From Adiantum capillus-veneris (lineage: Eukaryota; Streptophyta; Polypodiopsida; Polypodiales; Pteridaceae), in assembly GCA_014529385.2 (NCBI GenBank), contig CM043954.1:92285747-92349746 (forward strand): 64,000 nucleotides of DNA, written 5' to 3'. A program made the position numbers and the translations under genes. Below, piece after piece: positions 33,615 to 43,502 of the stretch (positions are counted from its first letter, which is position 1; every line of letters starts with the position of its first letter). The notes under the pieces were generated by a model. That model searched no databases, was not told the origin of the DNA, and was given only the letters and a program-made list of their open reading frames with translations.

Positions 33615-35140
33615 TATGTATGCTGACACTCACGCTTATGTTAACAATTGTACTATATGTAGTGCCAAACGACCAGTGGATCACGCGACATTGTTTCAGG
33701 TAAACATTGCACCTGCATGGAGTCAATATATCATTGATTTCTTAACCACAAGGACATTTCCTGAAAACATAACAAAAGCATGGAAAAGGGATATAGAGCT
33801 GGAGGCTCGCGACTTTAATTTAATTGGGAATCAACTCTATAAGCGAGGTAAGGACAATCAACTTAGAATGTGTGCAAGTGAAAGGGAATACCTGCTGATT
33901 TTAGAACACGCACATGGAGGCATAAGTGGACGCCATTTGTCAGGCGATAAGACGTCAAAAATTGTCTTAACCGTAGGAATATGGTGGCCTACGTTGCATA
34001 TGGATGCTGAGGAGTTTGTGAAGCGTTGTGACGCATGCCAGCGCACCAAAGTGCCGATAAAGAGAGATGAGATGCCACTACGGCCAATGACGTGAGAAAG
34101 AGCATTTGCAAAATGGGGCATTGATTTTGTGGGGCCTATTTCACCCCCTGCATATCGCACCCATACCCAATATATCATTGTGGCTACGGACTATCTCACA
34201 AAATGGGCGGAAGCCAAGGCAACACAAAAAGCAGACGCAAGAACCATTGCACAATTTTTGTATGAGAATGTCTTTGTACAATACGGGTTACCAATAGAAA
34301 TTGTCAGTGATCGAGGAACACATTTTTTTAATGAAGTCATTGAATATCTGCTAGAGGAATTCATGGTCATACATAGAAAATCTGCTCCATATCATCCACA
34401 GGCAAATGGACAAGCTGAGGCCACAAATAAAACACTATGCACTGTTCTGACTAAAATTGTATCAGAGTCAAGGATAGACTGGGATCAACAGTTACACTCA
34501 ACACTATGGGCATACAGGGTAGCTTACAAAACATCAATAGGAACAACATCGTACAACATGGTGTTTGGTCTAAATGCTATATTACCCATAGAGTTTTTAA
34601 TTCCACTCTACGAGTAGCAAAACTCTTAGAATGGACGGGGCATGAGATCTCTTCAAGAATAGATGATCTTGAAAAGCTAGATGAACTTCTCTTGCGAGCT
34701 ATAGCTTCGATCTATGCTAAAAAGAGAAGACAAAAAGAGTTTTTTGATAAGCATGTGTGCACGAAAGAGTTCAAAACAGGTGATTATGTACTTGTTTATA
34801 CCTTGAAGCAACATGCCAAGAAAATTAAAAAACGAGGGATGGGACCCTTTGTGATTAGTGACTTGTCACAAAGTGGAGTTGTCAAGCTTGCTATATTAGC
34901 AGGTGAAAGAATGCCAAATTGGATTAGTGGGTGTCAATTGAAAAAAATATCATTTACCATTAACACAGGATATGCTTCAACAAATCCATCAAGAAAAACA
35001 ATGGATACAGGAGAAATAGAGGGTACGAGAAGAGGCCCAAGCAGAATCAAAAGAACACATTGTAAAAAGAAGGCTTCTACGACAACAACAACAATGTGGA
35101 TCACCGTTGCAAATAAATGCTATTCGACTAACGAATTTTG
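33615..35140 (+). pseudogene. T integrase: zinc modules, core and C-terminal part
   Basis: Right of the CACTA: DTHAYVNNCTIC (Cys half of zinc module 1), DHATLFQVN and TTRTFPEN, NLIGNQLYKRGKD, then a second complete H2C2 module (HAHGGISGRHL, IWWPT, CDACQRTK; 33900-34060). After a stop at 34093-34095 comes the core: WGIDFVGPISPPAY (Asp), VSDRGTHFF (Asp), PQANGQAEATN (Glu), all intact. Near 34610 the frame changes, and KTGDYVLVYTLKQHAKK and RGMGPFVISD (GPF module) follow to 35140. Integrase joins cDNA to host DNA in the nucleus. Confidence 0.9.
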
Positions 35141-35728
35141 ATGAATGACACAGTGGAACCAATAATTGCAGTCGAAGTGGGTAGCAACAATCAAGTTGAA
35201 TCGACGGCATTGCTTGATTCTGGAGCTCAAGCAAATATGATCTCTTACCAATTATACAAACAGCTCAAGCCCACAGGTCAACTACATCCTACTCCACAGG
35301 TGTTGGACAGTAGTACATCACATTCGCTAAAAATATTGGGCTGGATTATATTGCATGTACAAGTACATCAATATATTTACCCACCCAAGCTTTATGTGGT
35401 TGAGGATGAAAGCACACAACACCCCATGTTGTTGGGACAACCTTGGCAAAAAGAGTATAATGTGCAGATAGATTGGAATGTGGATGCAATCAAAATTCAG
35501 CATGCACAAGAGCAACAGGTGATAGCCTTTGCTCAGCAACCCCGAAAGAACCAGATGGCAGCAACACAATCACTGGATAAGGAACCAAAAGGATGGGTGC
35601 CACTAAAGAACAACACGCTACCCACGGCAAACAAACAGAGAATCGCCAACCATGTTCACTCCCAACAGAAAACAACACAGACAGCATTGCAAAGATCAAG
35701 GTTAGCAACTCGTGAAAAACAAGTATAG
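35141..35728 (+). CDS. T second retropepsin-like ORF, downstream of integrase
   Basis: The ATG at 35141 overlaps the TGA of the integrase frame (TGATG). The 195-residue protein has ALLDSGAQANMISYQLYKQL near residue 27, an intact DSGA catalytic motif, then KILGWIILHVQVHQY and MLLGQPWQKEYNVQIDW, the flap and ILG.PW strands of retropepsins. The rest is Gln/Asn-rich. It differs from the Gag-Pol protease of the same element (24000-24300), so T encodes two protease folds. Its role is unknown; it could be an active peptidase or a fold reused for binding. E0 carries decayed relatives. Confidence 0.75.
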   Translation: MNDTVEPIIAVEVGSNNQVESTALLDSGAQANMISYQLYKQLKPTGQLHPTPQVLDSSTSHSLKILGWIILHVQVHQYIYPPKLYVVEDESTQHPMLLGQPWQKEYNVQIDWNVDAIKIQHAQEQQVIAFAQQPRKNQMAATQSLDKEPKGWVPLKNNTLPTANKQRIANHVHSQQKTTQTALQRSRLATREKQV

Positions 35729-36271
35729 GTGCGGAAGGATAGAGGTGACATGGCAGACAAATTACAATACAACAGCAAAAGTCAAAAGGAGAAAAGAGTT
35801 GAACCAACAAACAAGGGCATAAAAAAGATATGGATCCCAAAGATAATGCTCAGTAACAACTTTAGTGCGACTCGCATTTGGATCCCGAAACCCAAGCAAA
35901 AGGAACTCCCTTCAGTACAAGCAACATCGGCAAAGCACACACACACAACATATGAAACCGGCAAACCGATCTATGTGGGTGCCAATCAACATCAAAACAA
36001 TGACAACCGTGGAAGTGGCAATAAACCTACAAAAACCTGCAAAACAAAGCTACAAATGGAAAGCAAAAGAGACAAAGACTATGGCCAATTCCGCCACGAC
36101 AATTCTCTCCAAGGAGACAACCATGGCCATATCGACTGTAGCGGCATACCAAGCGAATTTGCAAGAAAGACGATCAAACAGAGAGCCGTCGAGTTACAAT
36201 TGTTACTTGCAAAGAAAATCTGCCGACTAAATCAACAACAAACAGGACACCTCGACGGCGAATGCCAATAA
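35729..36271 (+). pseudogene. Continuation of the second retropepsin-like ORF
   Basis: A 180-residue in-frame continuation after a TAG at 35726-35728. Basic and Asn/Gln-rich, with two IWIPK motifs (about 35830 and 35875), also seen in E0 near 4510. No further domain recognised. Confidence 0.55.
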
Positions 36272-36435
36272 GCATCTTGCTTATAACCTCCTCTTGCAGA
36301 GCATTAATTTTTCCATGCATTGACCGAGTATGCATCATATAGGTCCACATTACGCGGCCAAGCATTAGCACAAATTTTTAATCCATGCACGAAACATACA
36401 CCGAGGCGATACTTTGTCGTCCGGGTGGACTCCGG

Positions 36436-36450
36436 CTAGGAGGGGGGGAG
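36436..36450 (+). other. Internal (central) polypurine tract of T
   Basis: CTAGGAGGGGGGGAG, identical over 15 bases to the 3' PPT at 42563-42577. It lies about 6.1 kb before the 3' LTR and is followed by ACATTCTC, not by an LTR start. Confidence 0.8.
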
Positions 36451-38012
36451 ACATTCTCAAATGCGGACCCAATGGTAAAAAGAGGGCATGTTTTTCGACT
36501 ATTTTAAAGGGTTGTCGTTTGATTGCAAATTTTTTTGGACTAACCTAAGTACATATGCCCTTATACAGCATGAATAGACAAGTATATGGGGCAAAACGCC
36601 AAATCAAGCCCCTAGGTGTGTATATATAGGTAAAATACACAGAAATCCGGCCATAAAAATTACATGTGAGTGTATATAAAGTTTTGCGGTGATGTTTTTG
36701 AGTTATTATGATTTTTGGAGATTTTTTGGATTTAATTTTCTATTTTCTTTTTAATTTTACTAATTATGAGTAGAAAAACTTCAAAAATACAAAAAGCAGG
36801 TGAAAAATGGTCGTAATGAAAAACAAAAAATATGGGGATGATCAGTGACTATAGGATAACCTATGGTACAATGGGGGTGCAATTATGTGAATGGAGCGGA
36901 AAGCGAGTTTTGGCCAGATTTTGACCGAAACGTCAAATTCCTCGGAAACTGGGCAAATGGAGTCCAAATCAAGAAATTTTTGAGCCTAAACCACATCTCG
37001 CAAGAAGTTGGGAGCACATGTCAAATTTCATGAAAAGTGGTTCGGGGACCCCCATTATAAGATTTTTTCACGTCATTTTAAGCTCATTTCTACTATTGCC
37101 TTTTGAGAGAGAGCTCTTGCCACCTAGAGCGAATGGGACTTCCAGCGGCTTCTACGATCCACACGACCACCCGACAGGCTCCAGACATGAGAGGTAGGCT
37201 CACCACCTTGAGCTTTTCGCGCATGTTTGTTGTTTTGTCGCGAAAACTAGCGTAGGGTTCACATGGGAAGAGAGCGGTAGAGACCTACAAGTAGAAGTGG
37301 CGACCTAATGGCTAACCCAAAAGCAATGAAACTTCACCGGCAGCTCACCCTAGCATAGGAGACCACTTTTGAATGCCCAAAGGAGGTAGAAAACCATCGG
37401 GAAAAACCCTAACTTCTAGAGCCCCGCAAGAGGCCACCAAATGGTAAATCGGCAGAAAGGCGCCCAAATTCTACCAAAACTCATGGGTAGGGCCATCTCG
37501 ACATGCTCGACAAGTCTATATAGCCCACATGGACATAAGGCGACCCGAAGCGGCACTAAACTTCAGAAACGGCATCAGACACACAAAGCGTCAAATAGCT
37601 CTCACGGCAAAACCGCATGTCCGTTTGCCACCAAACTTCACGAGCGGCTTTCCTAGACCATCAACAACCAAGTCCTATGGTGGCAGACCACCACAAGTAG
37701 TCGACGACATGTAAACACAACCACGGGCGCTTCCAGAGCGACAAATTGCCAAACGGAGCTCCGATGAAGCCAAAGTCGACAAAAACCATATGGCGAGGAT
37801 CCCCAAGGGACCGTGAAGCTATGGAGATCAACATCAAGAAATTTCATCGCCGAAAAGCACTCGAAGAGTCAGAAAATGGCTGAGAGGCTCTGAAATCCAC
37901 ACAGGGAGTTTCTTTCTATCTGTTTGACTTTTTTGTTGAAATAGGGCTTAAAAGGGACTCAGGGGGGCTCAGGGCAGGTACCAATAGCACCTCCAATGTA
38001 AATTTCATCAGG
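36451..38012 (+). other. T spacer, no recognisable gene
   Basis: Non-coding or decayed. 36451-37080 is AT-rich. 37081-37900 is GC-richer with short open frames (for example 37441-37656) that I do not recognise. GAGAGAGAGCTCTTGCC at about 37107 and the GGGGACTC words look leader-like. Confidence 0.5.
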
Positions 38013-38891
38013 AGACATCCTACGTGTAGGATGTCTCAAGGCCAAATCTAGGCACCAAACTCAACATCTCTTATCACACACAGCTTCTGAATAGCATGTA
38101 CATGCCAGCCACCAAGTTTCATCACATTTGGACAAAAATTGACCTCATATGCATCAAAAAACGCAAAGTCAGAGCATAGAGGCAATAATGGGCCATAGAC
38201 CTACCAAAACTAGTCCAAATCACATGAAACTTGCACAATACACTCATGAGCACATTGCCAAGCTATCTGTGGGGTCATATGTGAAAAATGATGAAATAGA
38301 CATCCTACGCGTAGGATGTCTAAATGACCAATTTGGCCCCCAGCTAGCATTTTTGAGTTCCAGATCTCTCTATAACACCTTGATGAGCCCATGTATCAAG
38401 TTTCAAGCCATTCCCATCACATTTGGCCCCCAACACCTCCAAGATGCACTTTTTGAGCCTAAAAACACTACACATGCTCATAACAACACCAATTCTTGTC
38501 CAAATCAAAATCCAAGAGCAGGGCCATGTTCCACATGCCAAGGGCTAACCCCAGAATCAATTTCTAGTCATTTTGATGAAAAAGACATCCTACGTGGAGG
38601 ATGTCTCAAGTATGATTTTGACCTACTGTGCAGGATCTGACTTCATGGGAGCCATTAACATGGTGCAAGAAGCCTGTATATCAAATTTCAACCCATTTGA
38701 ATATCATTTTTTCCCTGTTGAGGACATTCTACCCAATTTGTGAGCGTAAAGCTTGAATCTGCCCAGAATTACACTTTTTGATGCCCAAACCCAATTCCAA
38801 TCACATAGCCATGTTGCACAGGTCAAGGACCACCAACCAACCAAGTTTCACCAAAAACAGGCAAAGTAGATATCCTACGCGTAGGATGTCT
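38013..38891 (+). repeat. Palindrome block 2, spaced exactly 285 bp
   Basis: 24-bp palindromes of the same kind as block 1 at 38013-38036, 38298-38321 (perfect), 38583-38606 and 38868-38891. Starts are exactly 285 bp apart three times. A half-site GGACATTCTACCC lies at 38722-38734, followed by AATTTGTG, as in block 1. The intervening sequences share diverged words (ATCAAGTTTCAAGCC, CACTTTTTGA), so this is an old tandem array in which the palindrome has been conserved better than the rest. Confidence 0.92.
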
Positions 38892-39019
38892 AAATGATAA
38901 ATTTTAGCCAAAAAGCTATTGTGAGCACATGAAGAGTTTCCCTAGTTCCTTTTAAGTTTTATTTTCAATTTTCAAGTCATTTGGATACTTGGAACTCAGT
39001 TTATCAGCTAATAGGGAAA

Positions 39020-39056
39020 AAACGCTAACTTCGGACTACTGAGTGCAACAGGATCC
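39020..39056 (+). promoter_or_regulatory. Candidate 3' splice site before the coiled-coil ORF
   Basis: GCTAACTT (branch-point-like CTAAC at about 39024) is followed 26 nt later by TGCAACAG at 39051, 6 nt before the ATG at 39057. Together with the donor-like GTAAGT at 18652 this could make a spliced subgenomic RNA. Inference only. Confidence 0.3.
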
Positions 39057-39740
39057 ATGGAAGCCGCAAAATCACCTGCAAAGAAGAAGAGGATGACAAT
39101 AAAAGACTACTTAGAAGAAGTGGAGCCATTTGTGATCTCAGAAGGAACCCTGGAGCCCACCAGTACATGGATTCAGGATGATTTGAAGATCTACCAAGGC
39201 GTATTCAAAGATCTTGAAGGAAATGCAATGGAGCTACCCATGCTACCTCGGGAACTCAATGAATTTGTGAGAAGCAAGATGGGGGATTACCTGGAGAAGT
39301 TGGATCTACATAATTACTTTGAAGCTTTGCAAGTGGGGATTGACATCAAAAGAGTGTGGTAATTTGTAACCACTATCAAAGAAGATGGAGTGGCCCGAGT
39401 CACCGATCTGCAGAGCAAGACAGATACCATGATTGTCATCATAGAGAGGGTGGTGGCAGCCGCACTTGACATCTCCAACAAGGGAGATAGTGTGACAAAG
39501 AGGAGAGATGAAGTCAAAGTCTACTCAGAAAAGAAGAACAATTATACATTTGAAGATATTGCAAACCCAAAAGTGGCTATCATAAGCCAACTTTACAACC
39601 AATACTTCCACATGTGTACAAAGCGGCCACAAAAGTACACGATGCCACCTGGAGCCATTGCTACCACCTTCACCTGGGCAATGCAAAAAAGCAAACCAAA
39701 AGTGATCAATTATGCTGCTTACATCCATGACAACTGGTGA
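39057..39740 (+). pseudogene. T env-position ORF, N-terminal part
   Basis: ATG at 39057: MEAAKSPAKKKRMTIKDYLE, basic start, then EPTSTWIQDDLKIYQGVFKDLEG. One TAA at 39360 is followed by the same frame (39390-39740) with IERVVAAALDISNKGD and QLYNQYFHMCTKRPQKY. No family recognised. It lies between the palindrome array and the coiled-coil part and probably forms the N-terminus of one large protein, now broken. Confidence 0.6.
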
Positions 39741-40040
39741 AGATGGGGAACAGAAGTCCCACCTACATTGTACCTTGTGAGCTAATAACAAAAGTGGTCT
39801 ATGGAGCATTGCACGCCAAAGGAAACTGACTTGAACCTCCTTCACAGAATGATTGGCTAAAGATAAAGGAATACAAGGAGGAAGAACCGCCCAAGGCACC
39901 CAGAGTAGCCACACGTTTGAAGCGCTAGTTAGAGACCGTGCTAGAAGAGCCGCCAAAGTCGAAGAAAGGAAAGAAAGAAAGTCTACAAGTGCCAAAACAA
40001 AGAGACCAAGTCACAGAAAGCGGTACGGCTCGAAAGACTG
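39741..40040 (+). pseudogene. T env-position ORF, broken linker
   Basis: Coding-like but interrupted by several stops. The frame at 39853-40041 is Lys/Arg-rich (KVEERKERKSTSAKTKRPSH) and joins the N-terminal and central parts. Confidence 0.45.
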
Positions 40041-42213
40041 ATGGAAAGCTTCAGAGCCGAAAGAGAACTCAAGGGAGATCTAAGCGAGCTGTGGATGCCA
40101 TCCCTAGAAGCCATGTCGGGATCATCTCGAAGGGTGCACCGAGATCGGTTTGAAGACTACATCAAAAACTTTGAGATTTTAGATGCTACAACGGAAAATA
40201 TCCCGAATGTCCCTTTTACAGAAGAAGTGGACGAAGTACGACGGCAGCTGCTAGAAGAGCGGGAAGGCCAAGAAAGAGAGAGAAAAACCAAGGCAGACAG
40301 AGATTTCAAGAAGAAGCCAGCAACTCCACCGTCAAGCCCGGAATCCAGCCCACCGCCATCACCACCTCCCCCTAGCCCTCCACAAACCCAACAAAAGGAG
40401 GATGAACAAGAAGATTCCAAGAAAGAGAAGAGTAAAGAGGAAGAGCAGAAAAAAGAAGCTGAACCAAAAGAGGAGAAGCTAGATCCAGAAGAAAAGAATT
40501 TTAGAATATTTCTTGATCTACTAGCTGCGGGTTACTCTCGAGAAGAGGCAACTACGGTAGCATTTGAGCTGACAAGCACAAGGCCCAAGGAACAGATGCA
40601 TAGCCTTCGGTTAGTGGAATTTAAAGAGATGGCCACTGATACAGTGGACCTACAGCCACCTACCAATGATTGGGATGTGGTAATGAAAAAGCTTGAACCG
40701 AGCTCAGAGCAAGATCAATGGCCATGGAGAGTGAGATTGATAATCCCAAAACCAATGAAGTTCAGATCAAGGCTGAAGTCGACTCACTACAAAAACAAGG
40801 CCAAGAGAATATGGACAAACAAAAAAAGCTGCAAGCTAGTTTGGATGCGGCATTACAAAGATGCCAGGAGATGGAACAACAGAATGAGGCAGCCAAACAC
40901 AAGCTTCAAAGAGCAAAGGAATAATACAAGAAAATCAGCAAGTCATTGATAGATGCAGAGAGAGAAAGGGACAACCTGACTCTACAACTTGCTGAAGAGT
41001 CCAAAGAAGTGGAAACACTGAGGAATTCCAAGGAAAAGGCAGAGATAGAACAGGAGGCAAGCCAAGATGAGGTAATAGAACTAAAAGACCAGATTAAAGT
41101 AAAATATCAGACCATCCACCAATGGCTAAGAGCATCTCCGGCCAGAGTCCGAGATGCTAGCTCGACTGGCACGACTTCAGAGACTGAGCTATATGAATAA
41201 CAAATGAAGGAGCTCCAAAAGGAGTTAACACTAGAGAAGAGGCAAAGACTGATGCTGGCTGAGGGATCTATGGTAATGCAGAACCGCCTGGAAGAAGAGA
41301 ACAAAGCCATGCAAAATGAGCTAGAAGCCGTAAAAAGAAAGATGGATGAGGATTTTTAGAGATGGCAAGCAGAAAACGAAGCCATCAAGAGGAAGCTTGA
41401 GGAGGCGGAAAAGATAAATGCAAATCTAAACGACCTCCTAGTAAACATGGGAGAGCAAGCGGAAGAGGAAAAGAAGACACTTCAAAAGCAGATAGAAGAG
41501 CTGAGAGGCCAACAGCAAATGGAATAGCACTAGTTTAGCACCGGGCCAGCAGCCATGGAGGGTATTGACATAGAGAATGTGTCAGATCCAGTGGACACCA
41601 CCATGCAAGAGGACATCCTTGTGGGAACCTCACAAGAACCCCGGGATTTGACACAAGAAGAGGAAGAAAAGTTGTAGAAGGCCATAGAAGCGGCAGTAAA
41701 AGACACAGCCAGAGAAGCATCGGAGTGGGAGCAGAGGGTGTTTAAGTCGATGACCATTCAGAACATAGATGCCAGTAACCTTCAGCGTGAATGGCTACAA
41801 CCATCTCTCCCATATCCTCTGCTACAGTATGAAGCTGCCACGATCAACAAACGAATAAAAGAGGAGCCAAAAGTGCCATTGTACAAAGCAGATATCTTTA
41901 AACCTGAAGGGGTCAAGTTGATAGTGGATTCTCAGCCCAGATGGAGAAAGGCATGGCTCACAAAATATCCTCAATATTTGATCCATCTGGTAGAGGTACC
42001 TAAAGTGATCAGAGATAACCTCAATTTCTGCCCTCTACCAAGGATGAAGACATGGAAAGCCCATGAGTTGTTGCAAAAAAGCCAACCCACTTGGGTAAAT
42101 TACCCAAAGCTGTCAGGCTTGAAGGCGGGCGAGAGAATAAGTGAGCAATACATGGTGAAAACCCTAACAGGCGCCATCAAATTGTCACTGGCTCGCCTGA
42201 CCTATCTTGCATC
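40041..42213 (+). pseudogene. T env-position ORF, proline-rich and coiled-coil part
   Basis: 40041-40700: ELKGDLSELWMPSLEAM, a proline run (PPPSPPPPSPP near residues 104-114) and a Lys/Glu-rich stretch. After a frame change near 40710 the sequence becomes a long heptad-like coiled coil (QASLDAALQRCQEMEQQNEA; QLAEESKEVETLRNSKEKAE; 40718-41520) with several stops. Then 41738-42217 is a globular-looking tail (RWRKAWLTKYPQYLIHLVEV, QPTWVNYPKLSGLK). No RT, protease or capsid motif. Env-like ORFs with coiled coils occur in this place in some plant retroelements; homology is not shown. Confidence 0.6.
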
Positions 42214-42525
42214 ATGATCAGAAAAATATGTAAAACCCTTTTGGTAGTCTTTGAAACCTTCAAACTAGGCCAGGCGACAGACATTATCTTTTTCTTTCAA
42301 GATACATACAGATGTGCATACGATCTGTCCGCTCATCCTTCTCACAAGGTGATACATACGCTTTATCAGAGAATCATGTTTTTGCCTTTGTATCACCTCC
42401 AGGCATTCGAAGAAGCCTTCTACACCGGCTTCTTCACCATCAGCACATATATATTCGGTCTGACCCTACTAGCTCAGCATGCGCGACATGAGTCCCTTTT
42501 AAAGATGCGTGAAAGCCTACACTGA
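42214..42525 (+). pseudogene. T env-position ORF, hydrophobic C-terminus
   Basis: An open frame of 103 residues, shifted from the preceding one, with hydrophobic segments LLVVFETFKL and FYTGFFTISTYIFGLTLLAQ. The latter could be a membrane segment. It ends at 42525, 38 nt before the PPT. Whether it was fused to the upstream coiled coil is inferred from position. Confidence 0.5.
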
Positions 42526-42562
42526 AGAAGCAGCTCAACTGCCATGTCGGGGACGACATGAA

Positions 42563-42577
42563 CTAGGAGGGGGGGAG
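42563..42577 (+). other. T 3' polypurine tract
   Basis: CTAGGAGGGGGGGAG immediately before the LTR start TGTTAGC at 42578. Confidence 0.9.
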
Positions 42578-43502
42578 TGTTAGCACCTGGACACACCCAA
42601 TGGAAAATGAATGCTCGGTGGAATAATATTTCTTGTAATTATTCTTTAAATTGAGGAAACCCGTCATTTCACCTTGTAAATAGTGGGGCTTACAGAAGTT
42701 TCTAGATTGTATCCCATTTTTGACATTTAGATTGAGTAGATGGTTAAATTGGAACATTAGGGTTTGAGATTGTAAGGTATTTATACCACTTTTGACCTTA
42801 ATGAAAAGTCCTTGGTCATTTTTAAAAAGTTATGTCTGTGAGTGAGCGTACTGTGTACGAGAGAGAGTGAGAGTTTCATCTTGATGCTACGCGCACACTG
42901 GTGGTCAGAATCAAGTGCGGAGAAGTATAGCGTGTTGCCCCTGATGAGAGCTACGCGCCAATACCTACATTGTGGGTGTACGGTCTGGTTTTACAAACTC
43001 GATCCACGAGCTACATATGGTGATTCGGTGAGCAACGTTATCCGTTTTCGGATTTCAACATATCCACGCGTTCGCATCGAGTAGAGCTACACATTAGGTA
43101 ATTTAGTTTTTGGAAACGAAGACCTGTAAAATTCAACCAGACAAGCTACGTGATTTTGCACTGGGTGTTTAGGTTTGGGATTTTGGTTCATGGACCTTAG
43201 GGAGAGTGACATGTTGGTGTTAGTAGGGTCTCCTTTAAGTTCTATGGCGTTTTGAGAACGTTTGATGGGTATTTAGCTCTTGGAAGTGTTGTAGAAAATC
43301 TCCTCTTAAGCACTCCGGAAGGCTGTAGCTTAGACATTGGGTAGAGACCTCCGTAGGAATTAGTTGAGAGTCGGTCGAGTGTAGGTTGACACCCTATGCT
43401 TGCTTCCACTCACCTGCGGGTCGAGCTTCGTCCTTAGCTGACAAATCTTGTTACGTGAGTTCTCGCTGTGCTGACCTCTGTCTCGCGACGTATCCGCGAA
43501 CA
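42578..43502 (+). repeat. T 3' LTR (925 bp)
   Basis: Partner of 17380-18305. Starts TGTTAGC, ends CGAACA, and is followed by the TSD ATATT at 43503-43507. Confidence 0.95.

Larger units (their letters stand above)
17380..43502 (+). mobile_element. T: very large non-chromovirus gypsy element (Athila/Tat-like)
   Basis: LTRs at 17380-18305 and 42578-43502 (926 and 925 bp, about 5-8% different by eye), perfect ATATT TSD, PBS of the tRNA-Asp type and PPT. The span is 26.1 kb, or about 19.65 kb once the CACTA insert is removed. The order is gag, protease, RT, RNase H, integrase, a second protease-like ORF, a first PPT, a palindrome-rich spacer, a coiled-coil ORF, PPT. The PBS and extra 3' ORF fit the Athila/Tat group, but I see no second RNase H between RNase H and integrase, which argues against the Tat branch proper. 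Confidence 0.92.

Noticed and set aside
37441-37847. Short frames in the T spacer as genes
   Set aside because: Overlapping frames on both strands, no recognised motif, and no conservation visible within the window.
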